Notes: generated from the letters alone by a model not told the origin. Positions 8,243-16,423 are shown, counted from the stretch's first letter. The stretch: DNA of 37,956 bases from an uncultured Eubacterium sp. (GCA_910586045.1 CAJUIH010000004.1:26955-64910), one strand, 5' to 3'. Numbers and translations are program-made.

Positions 8243-8664
8243 AGTAATACCTCCTGCGATATTCGGTCTCGTGGCGACCTGTGATTTCGTGGTTGTAATA
8301 GCTTCAGCCGGACCGCGTACAGGATGGCTGTTTGCGATCCGTTCTGGTTTCAGTATAATTGGGTTTACTAAAAAACGGAAAAACGGATTTGTTATAACGT
8401 TATGTCAAAAAAGAAGCAAAATCATTATAATTTTTGTGCATAAATAATAATAAAATGTGAATTTCCATTTTCAGACAGGAGTTGTTATGATTTTTTCAGC
8501 AGGAAATTATGGATGGAAAGGAGCGCAGGGGGCAAGTACATCGATCACAAAATAGCTCAGATGTACTAGTATGGCAATGGCATATGGCGGGCCTGGCGTC
8601 ATGTGCCGGAAAATTGGAATTTCGATGGTTTCATTGTCGGGATAAGGAATTAGGAGAAGAAAGT
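8243..8664. other. Divergent intergenic region
   Basis: It separates the hydrolase and transporter genes. It holds a perfect 10-bp palindrome ATAACGTTAT (8394-8403) and a TATAAT (8426-8431) inside ATTATAAT, which could serve either strand; no good -35 box was found. A very short frame with a clear AGGAG site runs from 8487 to 8555. The palindrome is a plausible operator, but no regulator gene for it is intact nearby. Confidence 0.4.
8487..8555 (+). CDS. Possible 22-codon leader peptide
   Basis: ATG at 8487 is preceded by AGGAG with about 6 bases of spacing and opens a 22-residue frame ending in TAG, M-I-F-S-A-G-N-Y-G-W-K at the start. It lies 109 bases before the MFS start. It may be a leader peptide or a chance frame; no similarity is recognised. 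Confidence 0.25.
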   Translation: MIFSAGNYGWKGAQGASTSITK

Positions 8665-9921
8665 ATGGATCAAAACAAAGTAAGCTACAATTTTGGAAGA
8701 AAAGGCTGGACGGTAATCGGCTTTGAGATTGTACTGTTGTTTTTTATGACCGGATTAACAGTCGATGGCCTGAATATTATCGTTCCCGCAATGGCAGAGT
8801 ATCGGGGGTGGGATGTAAACGTACTGCTGTCGATTTCTACGCCAGCGGGTATTATTGCATTATTTTTAGTTATGTTTTGGGGTAAATTTATTGAAAAATT
8901 CGGGCTAAAGCAGGTTACCGTCGTCACTATGTTTTTGGCTGCAGCGGCAATGGTTTTATATGGAAATTCGATCAGCATTTCCATGTATGCGGTAACGCTG
9001 GTAGCCGCGGTGACGTTAATCAACGCGTTTTCTGTAATCTGCGGATTTGCAATTTGTACCAATTGGTTTCCGACAAAAAAGGGGATCGTCATGGGGTTTA
9101 CGACAATCGGTATGAATCTTGCGAGCGCCTGTATCAGCATTATTTTAAATGCGCTGACAAGCCGGTTTCATATAGCGGCCGCGCTTACGATTATGGGGGT
9201 TGCGATTGCGGCAGTCGGCGTTTTGGTCACGCTGTTCGTGAAAGCGACGCCGGAAGAGGCCGGATGTTATCCGGATAATGATCCGGAGGTTGCGAAGCTT
9301 TTGCACAGGCAGGAAGAAGCGGCGGGAAATGAGAGCAGGCTTTCTTATATAGACGCGCTCAAAGACAGCAAAGTATGGATTTTTGGCATCGCATATGGGT
9401 TTTTTGGGCTTGCAACCGTAGGGATTATGTCCCAGTTGGTCGGATATTTTGTAGAAGTACGTGGGTATGAGCTGCAGGGGGCGCTGCTTGTAATCACGGT
9501 TGCAGCCGTAATCGGGATGGTCGGATCGGTAATTTGGGGAATTGTCGATCAGAAAGTCGGCACAAAGATGGCGTCTGTATTGTTTGGCATTTGGTACTTT
9601 ATTGGGATTTTATTCTTAATTATGCCAAATCAAATCTGTATGTTTATCGGAATATTTATGCTTGGGTTTGCAATTGGCGGAAACGGGAACTTCCCGCCGT
9701 CTATGGCAAGTTACGTGTTCGGACGGCTGGATTTTGCGGTGTCCTACAGTTGCATGAATACGATCGTGGGTGTGGTAAGGTCGTGTTCGTTTGCGGTACT
9801 TGCCGTGCTGCGTTCGATGACATCCGGTTATACGGTACCGTATATCGTATTTGCGGTAATCAGCCTGATCGGCGGGGTGATGATTGCAGGCGTAAAGGTC
9901 AAAGGTGTGGTGGAATCATAA
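8665..9921 (+). CDS. MFS transporter
   Basis: A 418-residue integral membrane protein with about twelve hydrophobic segments and a central charged loop near 200-225. The loop between helices 2 and 3 reads G-K-F-I-E-K-F-G-L-K, a variant of the MFS signature. The ATG at 8665 has AGGAGA 7 bases upstream; the frame stays open to 8509, but that stretch is hydrophilic and has no site. It is the only carrier in the keto-acid cluster, so it probably imports the cluster's substrate (inference). It somewhat resembles the oxalate/formate antiporter-like MFS group, but substrate cannot be read from sequence. Confidence 0.88.
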   Translation: MDQNKVSYNFGRKGWTVIGFEIVLLFFMTGLTVDGLNIIVPAMAEYRGWDVNVLLSISTPAGIIALFLVMFWGKFIEKFGLKQVTVVTMFLAAAAMVLYGNSISISMYAVTLVAAVTLINAFSVICGFAICTNWFPTKKGIVMGFTTIGMNLASACISIILNALTSRFHIAAALTIMGVAIAAVGVLVTLFVKATPEEAGCYPDNDPEVAKLLHRQEEAAGNESRLSYIDALKDSKVWIFGIAYGFFGLATVGIMSQLVGYFVEVRGYELQGALLVITVAAVIGMVGSVIWGIVDQKVGTKMASVLFGIWYFIGILFLIMPNQICMFIGIFMLGFAIGGNGNFPPSMASYVFGRLDFAVSYSCMNTIVGVVRSCSFAVLAVLRSMTSGYTVPYIVFAVISLIGGVMIAGVKVKGVVES

Positions 9922-10225
9922 ATACGCCGCAAAAAAACTTCTGGACAGTCAAAAATGGGGAAGGAATGATTTTTATCCAGAAAAAACAGGCAGGCCATAG
10001 GATAACGAAAAGGGGTATAATCGGACTGCCCGGCGCACATAGGGGGTATCAGATAAAACAGGCCGGAAAATGGACTGTTTCATTACGGCAGCAGAACGAA
10101 ATGGGGGTTATTCGTTTCTGTTATAAAGAAAATAAAAATACAAATTTCCAATTTTTTACAATCATTGCTATGCTATTACTAACAATCTGCTAACAATCAT
10201 ACATTTAGGAAAGGGGAAAATCATT
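9922..10225. other. Intergenic region before the cupin gene
   Basis: No convincing gene. It contains a bulged hairpin near 10093-10122 (CAGAACGAA with TTCGTTTCTG) and a close direct repeat CTAACAATC just before the cupin ribosome site. No strong promoter was found, so the cupin may be read from the transporter transcript. Confidence 0.35.
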
Positions 10226-10576
10226 ATGAGGAAAGTACAACCAAATGAAGCAGCGGCATACAATGCACCGGGGCATTTTGACATGCGGGCAATCCGTCTG
10301 CACAGCAAAGAGGAAAGCGGATGTGAGAACTTTACGCTGGGGCTGTCCCATTTTCTGCCTGGCGGAGGGACGGAATATGTAAAGCCGCCGGTAGAACTGA
10401 TTTATTTCATTCTGGAAGGCGAGATGACAGTGTCGGATCAGGACGGAAAAGAAATCTGTACGCTGCGAAAGTACGATTCGATGCATTTTGACGCGGGAGA
10501 GGGAAAATCGATTTTAAATAAAACCAATTATCCAGCAAGCATGCTGGTCATCGCAAGTATGCTTCCAGCAAAATAA
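10226..10576 (+). CDS. Small cupin-domain protein
   Basis: A 116-residue single-domain cupin. A beta-barrel pattern is visible: P-G-G-G-T-E-Y at 46-52, E-L-I-Y-F-I-L-E-G-E at 57-66 and a following D-S-M-H-F-D-A-G-E motif. The first metal motif lacks the usual paired histidines, so metal binding is uncertain. The start has AAGGGG about 8 bases upstream. As the last gene of the keto-acid cluster it may be an isomerase, a sensor or a small hydrolytic partner; such cupins often accompany sugar-acid and amino-acid catabolism. No exact function can be given. Confidence 0.75.
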   Translation: MRKVQPNEAAAYNAPGHFDMRAIRLHSKEESGCENFTLGLSHFLPGGGTEYVKPPVELIYFILEGEMTVSDQDGKEICTLRKYDSMHFDAGEGKSILNKTNYPASMLVIASMLPAK

Positions 10577-10598
10577 AAGCAAAAAGGGTTCGGTACAT

Positions 10599-10635
10599 TG
10601 GCCTTGGTCTTTTCATCAAAGACGGACGCCTTTTG
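10599..10635 (+). terminator. Weak candidate terminator after the cupin gene
   Basis: An imperfect stem GGCCTTGGTCTTT with AAAGACGGACGCC (several mismatches, loop TCATC) precedes TTTTG. The inner GTCTTT/AAAGAC is perfect. Confidence 0.4.
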
Positions 10636-10692
10636 TGCTGCTGTTTGTTACTTTTCGACAAAAAATCTGAATATTTTTGGCTATAACAGATA

Positions 10693-10721
10693 TGGACAAA
10701 AAAATGGGCCTATATTATAAT
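10693..10721 (+). promoter_or_regulatory. Sigma-A promoter of the guanine riboswitch transcript
   Basis: TGGACA (10693-10698) and TATAAT (10716-10721) are separated by the ideal 17 bases; only one position differs from the -35 consensus. Transcription would start near 10728, about 23 bases before the aptamer. Confidence 0.75.
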
Positions 10722-10750
10722 TGAAAAAACAACTTAATAATCTAACTGCT

Positions 10751-10820
10751 AAATTTTGTATAAGCTGAAAATTGGTTCAGCGTTTCTACCAACTGCCGTA
10801 AAGAGTTGACTACATTATTT
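10751..10820 (+). ncRNA. Purine riboswitch aptamer, guanine/hypoxanthine type
   Basis: The conserved core GTTTCTACC (10782-10790) is followed by a P3 loop containing CCGTAAA and by GACTAC. P2 is GCTGAA with TTCAGC (10764-10781) and its loop has the GG that pairs with the CC of the P3 loop. P3 is CAACT with AGTTG (10790-10808). P1 joins 10751-10760 to 10811-10820 with two T-T mismatches. The specificity base equivalent to position 74 is C (10810), as in guanine rather than adenine switches. It lies upstream of a guanine/hypoxanthine permease and guanine deaminase, which fits. The weak P1 is unusual. Confidence 0.85.
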
Positions 10821-10841
10821 TTTATGTTGTCGCTCTTTTTT
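10800..10841 (+). terminator. Riboswitch expression-platform terminator
   Basis: AAAGAG (10800-10805), a bulged T and TGACTACAT pair with ATGTTGTCG and CTCTTT (10824-10838), followed by a T run to 10841. Its 5' arm consists of the 3' strand of P3, the C74 junction and part of P1, so it cannot form together with the aptamer. Ligand binding should therefore block termination. Confidence 0.65.
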
Positions 10842-11034
10842 GTATTTGTGCAGTTTCTGATTGGTAGCCCCCATTTTTATGCACTTTTACATGATATGCT
10901 CTGATAAACCGATACTTTCGAAAAAAGCAGGCGCAGCCTGTGTGGTTTCGGACGGCTGAAAGATCGTATGTTTTGTCGGCGGTTTTTGAGCGGCACATAT
11001 CCAGCAGGACACCATGTGAAAGAGAGGAAGCTAC

Positions 11035-12453
11035 ATGAAAAAAGGGGATCGTTTTTTTGAACATTTTTTTGGGATTTCACAGAGTGGATCATCGATGCGG
11101 ACGGAGATTCTCGCAGGCGTGACGACGTTTATCACGGTTGCCTACATCCTGATCCTAAACCCGCAGATTTTGGCAGACCCGTATATGATTATGGGGGATG
11201 CGGATCTGGCGTCAAAAATTTCAAACGGTGTATTTATCGGCACCTGCATCGGGGCGTTTATCGGTACCATGCTCTGTGCGCTGTATGCGAAAGTGCCGTT
11301 TGCCCAGGCGCCTGGAATGGGGCTGAATGCCTTTTTTGCGTATACGGTTGTGCTCGGCATGGGCTACAGCTATAATCAGGCGCTTGTGATCGTATTATTA
11401 TCCGGTATTTTCTTTATCGTCATTACCGCGGTAGGGCTTCGGGAAGCGATTATCCGATCCATACCGGATGCTGTCAAGACGGCGATTACACCGGGAATCG
11501 GATTGTTTATTACGATTATCGGGCTGAAAAATGCAGGGCTTGTCATCAGCAATCCATCCACACTGGTCAGTATGGTGGATTTCGCACAGTGGAGAAGTGA
11601 AGACGGGGATCTGACACTAATCTGCGGCGCGCTGGTGGCGGTGATCGGTCTTGTGACGATCGGCGTTTTGCAGGCAAGAAATGTAAAAGGCTCGATTTTA
11701 TTTGGGATTGTGACGGCTACGATAGTGGGTATCCCGCTGGGGGTTACAAAATTGTCGTCGTTTGATATGAACCTTGGGGCGAAATTTCAGGATTTTACAG
11801 AAGTATCGTTATTTAAAATGGACTTTGCCGGACTATTTTCGGGTGAAAACCTGCTGGAAACGATTATGACAGTGACGATGCTGGTGCTTAGCTTTTCCCT
11901 GGTCAATATGTTTGACTCCATCGGAACGCTGATGGGGGCGGCAAAGCAGTCGGGCATGATTGACAAAGACGGGGAAATTTTGCATATGCGCGAAGCCTTG
12001 ATGTGTGACGCGGTATCTACGGCGGCAGGCGCGATGGTGGGAACTTCTACGGTTACAACGGTGGTAGAATCCAGTGCCGGAATTGCCGCAGGCGGCAGGA
12101 CCGGAATGACCAGCTTTGTAACAGCGCTGCTGTTTTTAGCATCTATTATTTTTGCGCCGTTTGTCAGCGTAGTACCGGCGGCCGCGACAGCTCCGGCCCT
12201 GATTTTTGTCGGCGTACTGATGCTTGGGAACATGAAAGACGTTGACTTTAGCGATATGACAAACGCGCTTCCGGCTTTTTGTACGATCGTATTTATGCCG
12301 TTTACCTATTCTATTGCAAATGGGGTAGCGGTAGGCCTGATCATGTACTGCCTGGTGAAGCTTTTGACAAATAAGGCAAATGAAATCCGTGCCCTGACCT
12401 GGATCATAGCGGTCGTATTTGTGATCCGCTATGCATTTATGACACTGGGATAA
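11035..12453 (+). CDS. NCS2-family (AzgA-like) guanine/hypoxanthine permease
   Basis: A 472-residue membrane protein with 12-14 hydrophobic segments. The N-terminus E-I-L-A-G-V-T-T-F and the segment A-P-G-M-G-L-N-A-F-F-A-Y are hallmarks of the AzgA branch of nucleobase permeases; G-T-S-T-V-T-T is at about 337-343 and marks the second substrate-binding half. The start has GAGAGGAAG 6 or so bases upstream. It would import guanine, hypoxanthine or adenine with protons. A guanine-type riboswitch leads this transcript and guanine deaminase follows 86 bases later, so guanine or hypoxanthine is the favoured substrate. AzgA proteins with xanthine or adenine preference cannot be excluded. Confidence 0.92.
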   Translation: MKKGDRFFEHFFGISQSGSSMRTEILAGVTTFITVAYILILNPQILADPYMIMGDADLASKISNGVFIGTCIGAFIGTMLCALYAKVPFAQAPGMGLNAFFAYTVVLGMGYSYNQALVIVLLSGIFFIVITAVGLREAIIRSIPDAVKTAITPGIGLFITIIGLKNAGLVISNPSTLVSMVDFAQWRSEDGDLTLICGALVAVIGLVTIGVLQARNVKGSILFGIVTATIVGIPLGVTKLSSFDMNLGAKFQDFTEVSLFKMDFAGLFSGENLLETIMTVTMLVLSFSLVNMFDSIGTLMGAAKQSGMIDKDGEILHMREALMCDAVSTAAGAMVGTSTVTTVVESSAGIAAGGRTGMTSFVTALLFLASIIFAPFVSVVPAAATAPALIFVGVLMLGNMKDVDFSDMTNALPAFCTIVFMPFTYSIANGVAVGLIMYCLVKLLTNKANEIRALTWIIAVVFVIRYAFMTLG

Positions 12454-12539
12454 GGAACTGGATCCATACAGTTCACAGCGAAAAGCGGCCGGCGAAGCCC
12501 TCCGGTTGGATACGCGAAACGGCTGCGGAAAGGGTGAAT

Positions 12540-13817
12540 ATGAACGAGCAGGTAAAGATTATAAAAGGAAATCTTATATTTACAAAAACAAGTAATAAAT
12601 TTGAAGTGATAGAACACGGTTATCTTGTTTATACAGACAATCAAATCCAGGGCGTATACCAAGTATTGCCGCCGGATTACGCGCCGCTGCCGGTTGAGGA
12701 TTACGGCAGCCGCCTGATTATACCGGGGTTTTCGGATCTGCATATCCATGCGCCGCAGTTTTCATTCCGCGGGCTGGGGATGGATATGGAGCTTTTGGAA
12801 TGGCTGGAGACGAATACATTTCCGGAAGAAGCAAAATTTCAGGATCCCGCATACGCGAAAAAAGCGTATGAGATCTTTGTGGACAGCCTGCGCAGGGGAG
12901 TAACGACGCGCGCCTGCGTCTTTGCAACCGTACACCGCGCATCCACCCTCCTTTTAATGGATCTTTTGGAAGCCTCGGGGCTTGTGACCTTTACGGGCAA
13001 GGTAAATATGGACAGAAACTGTCCGGATTATCTGTGCGAGGAAACGCAGGAGTCTGCGGAGGAAACCCTGGAATGGATCAAAGACGTGAAACACCGCCAT
13101 TACCGGAATACAAAACCGATCTTAACGCCGCGGTTTATCCCAAGCTGTTCGGATGAATTGCTGGAAAAAATCAAAATGCTGCAGCTTAGGTACGCACTAC
13201 CCGTACAGTCCCATCTATCGGAAAATCCGGGAGAAATCGCCTGGGTGCAGGAATTATGCCCGGAATCGGAATTTTACGGGGACGCGTACGACCGTTACGG
13301 TTTATTTGGCGCAGACTGCCGGACGGTGATGGCGCATTGTGTGCACTCCGATGAACGGGAAATAGCCCGCATGAAAGAAAACGGCGTATATATCGCACAC
13401 TGTCCGGAATCCAATATGAACCTATCCTCCGGGATTGCCCCAGTACGGACATTTTTAGACCAGGGGCTGCATGTTGGCATAGGCAGCGATGTGGCGGGAG
13501 GAAGCGCAGACTTTTTATTCCGGGCAATGGCGCACGCGATCCAGGCATCCAAACTGCGCTGGCGCCTGGCGGACGACTCCCTGCGGCCGCTGACAGCATC
13601 CGAAGTATTTTATATGGCATCCAAAGGCGGCGGTTCCTTTTTTGGAAAAACAGGCAGTTTTGAGCCGGAATATGAGATGGACGCAGTCGTTTTGGACGAC
13701 AAACGGCTGGGGCATCCGCAGGAAATGGATGTACAGCAGCGTCTGGAACGAATGATCTATCTTGCCGATGACAGGGAAGTGTATGCGAAATATGCCGCGG
13801 GCAAAAAGATTTTATAA
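12540..13817 (+). CDS. guaD: Guanine deaminase
   Basis: A 425-residue amidohydrolase that converts guanine to xanthine and ammonia. Seen are the H-I-H-A-P-Q metal motif, the E-W-L-E-T-N-T-F-P-E-E segment typical of guanine deaminases, Q-S-H-L-S-E-N, M-A-H-C-V-H and G-I-G-S-D-V-A-G-G that supply the other metal ligands. The ATG at 12540 has GGAAAGG 6 bases upstream; a GTG two codons earlier lies inside that site's spacing and is less likely. It follows the permease on the same strand and is closed by a strong terminator. Its product xanthine is the substrate for the selenium-dependent hydroxylase that the next genes would equip. Confidence 0.92.
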   Translation: MNEQVKIIKGNLIFTKTSNKFEVIEHGYLVYTDNQIQGVYQVLPPDYAPLPVEDYGSRLIIPGFSDLHIHAPQFSFRGLGMDMELLEWLETNTFPEEAKFQDPAYAKKAYEIFVDSLRRGVTTRACVFATVHRASTLLLMDLLEASGLVTFTGKVNMDRNCPDYLCEETQESAEETLEWIKDVKHRHYRNTKPILTPRFIPSCSDELLEKIKMLQLRYALPVQSHLSENPGEIAWVQELCPESEFYGDAYDRYGLFGADCRTVMAHCVHSDEREIARMKENGVYIAHCPESNMNLSSGIAPVRTFLDQGLHVGIGSDVAGGSADFLFRAMAHAIQASKLRWRLADDSLRPLTASEVFYMASKGGGSFFGKTGSFEPEYEMDAVVLDDKRLGHPQEMDVQQRLERMIYLADDREVYAKYAAGKKIL

Positions 13818-13838
13818 TTTTATAGCAGCCTGACCGCT

Positions 13839-13886
13839 CTTTCTGTTGCAGCTTTAAAATGCAAGCTGCGGCAGAAAGGGTTTTTT
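13839..13886 (+). terminator. Rho-independent terminator after guaD
   Basis: A 16-bp stem (13839-13854 with 13863-13878, two G-U wobbles) with an 8-base loop is followed by GG and six T. It closes the permease-deaminase transcript. Confidence 0.85.
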
Positions 13887-13950
13887 GAGCGAACCGTATG
13901 TTTTTTGAAAAACATTCACATTGCAAAAAGGGGGGGGGTGTTGTGGAAAG

Positions 13951-14257
13951 CCGGACGCCGGAGGAGGGGCGGGGGACTGGCTTCCGGCTCAGGCTCCAGA
14001 ATGTTAAGCATCTCTAAGCATTCTGCTTTTACTCATCGGCCTGCCCCGGTCGCAGCACCTAGTTCGCCCTGGCTGACGCCAATGGCTAAAGGTGCTGCTT
14101 GGCTTCGCCCCTTTGGTTGATTAGCAGAATGCTAAGAGATGCTAAACATTCTTCCAACGTCGCCGGAAGCCAGTCCCCCGCCCCTCCTCCGGCTGGTTAT
14201 CGCTGGCTTTACATGAATACAGCGATCTTTTGGCAAACCACCTCTCCCGGCGTCCGG
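13951..14257. repeat. Large palindromic intergenic element B
   Basis: Outer arms CCGGACGCCGG (13951-13961) and CCGGCGTCCGG (14247-14257) are inverted. A perfect 32-bp inverted repeat joins 13957-13988 to 14162-14193. A second stem joins 13998-14027 to 14123-14152 (30 positions, two mismatches). In the apex GCAGCACCT (14052-14060) pairs with AGGTGCTGC (14090-14098). The inner stem shares TCTAAG-TTCTGC with element A but with paired substitutions. It separates guaD from selD; a frame upstream of selD through this region is only a chance reading. Confidence 0.8.
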
Positions 14258-14296
14258 ATTACCAAAACACAAAATTTATTTAAGGAGAACAGACTT

Positions 14297-15322
14297 ATGA
14301 GCGAAACAATTCAATTCTGCAAAGGCGGCGGCTGTACCGCCAAGCTTGGCGCCGGCGTATTAAGCCGTGTGCTGGACCGCCTGCCAAAAGGAAAACCGGA
14401 TGAAAATCTGCTGATTGGTTATGACAGCAAGGATGACGCGGCGGTTTACCGGGTGACGGATGACATTGCCATTGTACAGACACTGGATTTTTTTCCGCCA
14501 ATGGTGGATGATCCGTTTTTATTTGGGAAAATTGCGGCGGCGAATGCATTAAGCGATGTGTACGCGATGGGTGGAGAGGTGCGCACGGCGTTAAATATCG
14601 TCTGCTTCCCGGAAGATATGGATTTAAATATTCTTGGGGAAATTATGCGGGGCGGTTTTGAGAAAGTGCAGGAAGCCGGCGGGGTTTTGGCCGGCGGCCA
14701 TTCGATTGCCGATGACAGCGTCAAATATGGATTGTCCGTAACCGGCGTCGTGCATCCGCAAAAAATATATCCAAATAATCAGGGAAAGCCGGGGGACCGG
14801 CTGATCTTGACCAAGAAACTGGGGGTCGGTATTGTCTGCACGGCGGGACGCATCCAGGAAGCGTCGGAGGAAGCCATGCGGCAGGCGGCAGCTTCTATGA
14901 CGACGCTGAATAAGCGTGCGTCTGAAATTCTGCGCGGTTATGAGGTCCATGCCTGTACGGATGTCACAGGCTTTGGTCTGCTTGGGCATCTGCATGAGAT
15001 GATGGACGGCAGGTGTTCCTGTGACATTGATGCGTCGCAGGTTCCGATTATCACAGAAGCGCTGCATTATGCGGATGAATTTTTCCTGACCGCGGCAGGG
15101 CAGAAGAACCGGAACCATTTGAAAGAACATGTGACTTTTGCAGGTGTCCCGTTCGCGATGGAAGAGGTATTGTTTGACCCGCAGACGTCCGGCGGGCTGC
15201 TTGCGGCGGTGCGGCCGGACCAGGCAGAAGAGCTGCTTGCCCAATTAAAGGAAGAGGGACTTGCGGCGCAGATCATCGGAACTGTGACACAGAAAAAAGA
15301 TACGGAAATCTATGTAAGCTGA
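14297..15322 (+). CDS. selD: Selenide, water dikinase (selenophosphate synthetase)
   Basis: A 341-residue SelD that makes selenophosphate from selenide and ATP. The N-terminal G-G-G-C-T-A-K places catalytic Cys13 and Lys16 at the positions of E. coli Cys17 and Lys20; Cys, not selenocysteine, is used. D-D-A-A-V, the T-L-D-F-F-P-P-M-V-D-D-P segment, G-G-H-S-I, D-V-T-G-F-G-L-L-G-H and D-P-Q-T-S-G-G are all present. The ATG at 14297 has AAGGAG 8 bases upstream. No selA, selB or ybbB-like gene is in view, so it could be an orphan SelD serving the labile selenium cofactor of molybdenum hydroxylases, as known for this neighbourhood. Confidence 0.95.
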   Translation: MSETIQFCKGGGCTAKLGAGVLSRVLDRLPKGKPDENLLIGYDSKDDAAVYRVTDDIAIVQTLDFFPPMVDDPFLFGKIAAANALSDVYAMGGEVRTALNIVCFPEDMDLNILGEIMRGGFEKVQEAGGVLAGGHSIADDSVKYGLSVTGVVHPQKIYPNNQGKPGDRLILTKKLGVGIVCTAGRIQEASEEAMRQAAASMTTLNKRASEILRGYEVHACTDVTGFGLLGHLHEMMDGRCSCDIDASQVPIITEALHYADEFFLTAAGQKNRNHLKEHVTFAGVPFAMEEVLFDPQTSGGLLAAVRPDQAEELLAQLKEEGLAAQIIGTVTQKKDTEIYVS

Positions 15323-15387
15323 CAGGCTGTGTAACCGCAGCGGCTTTGCATCCGGATTTTGCGGAAAAAAACAAGGGACAGGTAAGC

Positions 15388-16350
15388 ATGATGAAACTAA
15401 AACAATTAGAAGCATTTGTAACGGTAGCCGACTACCGGAGTTTTTCAAAGGCGGCAAAACTGCTGTATCTGACGCAGCCTACGGTCAGCGCCCATATTTC
15501 CGGCCTGGAAAAAGAACTGAACAGCCGCCTTTTTGCAAGGAATACGAAAGAAGTACATTTAACAGAACAAGGCGGGCAGCTTTATATTTATGCACGGCAG
15601 ATGATGAACCTGCAGGAGCGGATTATGGAGTTATTTACGCCGGACGGCCGAAGACAGGCACAACCCCTTACCGTTGCGGCTTCTACTGTCCCTGCCGGAT
15701 ATCTGCTGCCGGATATTTTGGGGACGTTCCGAAAACAGTATCCGCAGGAGGAACTCAAAATTTGGGAAACGGACAGCGCGAAAGTCGTACACGCGATTGA
15801 AGAGCTTAGGGCGGATGTTGGTTTTACCGGAACAATACTTCCGTGTAAAAGTATCCGGTATGTCCCGGTCTATGAAGATGAGCTGGTCGTCATTATGCCG
15901 AATACAGACCGTTACCGCAGGATTGCCGGACAGGAGCAGGATCTGCGCTGGATTGCGGACGAACCGATGATTATGCGGGAAGAGGGGTCTGGTACAAGGA
16001 AAGAAGCGGAGAAATATCTGCAGCAGGCAGGGCTTGCGCCGGAAAGCCTGCATGTGACCGCGCAGATTGAAAATACGGAAACGATCCGGCGGTCGGTAAG
16101 GAGCGGCCTTGGCATTACGATCATTTCCAGGCTGGCAGTCAAAGAGGATATGGACGCGGGAGCGGTTTTATCTTTTCCGCTTTGTCCGGATGGGGTTACC
16201 AGAAATCTGTATATGGTGTATCAGAATGGCTGTTCCCTTTCCAGGCCGGCGCAGCATCTCGTGCGGATTGTGCGGGAATGGTGTATGGAACATGGGACGG
16301 GCTGTACGATGGGAAAAACACGCGAGTCGAACGAAACGGCGGGTCAATGA
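15388..16350 (+). CDS. Selenium metabolism-associated LysR-family regulator
   Basis: A 320-residue LysR protein: winged helix-turn-helix at 1-65 (F-S-K-A-A-K-L-L-Y-L-T-Q-P-T-V-S) and a periplasmic-binding-like effector domain from about 90, with the full C-terminus. ATG codons at 15388 and 15391 are both possible; the frame upstream to 15346 has no site. It sits 65 bases after selD and before the DUF3343-desulfurase-YedF genes, the order seen for the LysR regulator attached to selenium-dependent hydroxylase loci. A T-N11-A palindrome overlapping its stop codon is a likely own binding site. The effector (a selenium species or purine) is unknown. Confidence 0.88.
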   Translation: MMKLKQLEAFVTVADYRSFSKAAKLLYLTQPTVSAHISGLEKELNSRLFARNTKEVHLTEQGGQLYIYARQMMNLQERIMELFTPDGRRQAQPLTVAASTVPAGYLLPDILGTFRKQYPQEELKIWETDSAKVVHAIEELRADVGFTGTILPCKSIRYVPVYEDELVVIMPNTDRYRRIAGQEQDLRWIADEPMIMREEGSGTRKEAEKYLQQAGLAPESLHVTAQIENTETIRRSVRSGLGITIISRLAVKEDMDAGAVLSFPLCPDGVTRNLYMVYQNGCSLSRPAQHLVRIVREWCMEHGTGCTMGKTRESNETAGQ

Positions 16351-16368
16351 TAGAAAATTTCTATCATT
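16346..16368. promoter_or_regulatory. Candidate LysR-type operator
   Basis: A perfect inverted repeat AATGATAGAAA and TTTCTATCATT with one central base. Its core GATAG-N7-CTATC contains the classic LysR T-N11-A box (16351 and 16363). It is centred about 73 bases before the predicted start of transcription of the DUF3343-desulfurase-yedF unit, near the usual -65 recognition position, and overlaps the stop codon of the LysR gene. Confidence 0.6.
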
Positions 16369-16394
16369 CCGTCTGCTTTATTTCATATATAAAA

Positions 16395-16423
16395 TAGACG
16401 TTTATATAATAGGATGGTATAAT
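16395..16423 (+). promoter_or_regulatory. Candidate promoter of the selenium-carrier unit
   Basis: TAGACG (16395-16400) and TATAAT (16418-16423) are 17 bases apart. The weak -35 with a perfect -10 is typical of an activator-dependent promoter and fits the LysR palindrome upstream. Confidence 0.5.

Noticed and set aside
13186..13926. 246-codon minus-strand frame opposite guaD
   Set aside because: It overlaps the guanine deaminase motifs and reads as Arg/Pro/Cys-rich shadow sequence.
14099..14296. N-terminal extension of selD through element B
   Set aside because: The extension is translated palindrome; AAGGAG and the SelD N-terminal motif fix the start at 14297.
14297..15322. SelD as a selenoprotein
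   Set aside because: The catalytic position is a TGC cysteine codon and no in-frame TGA occurs.
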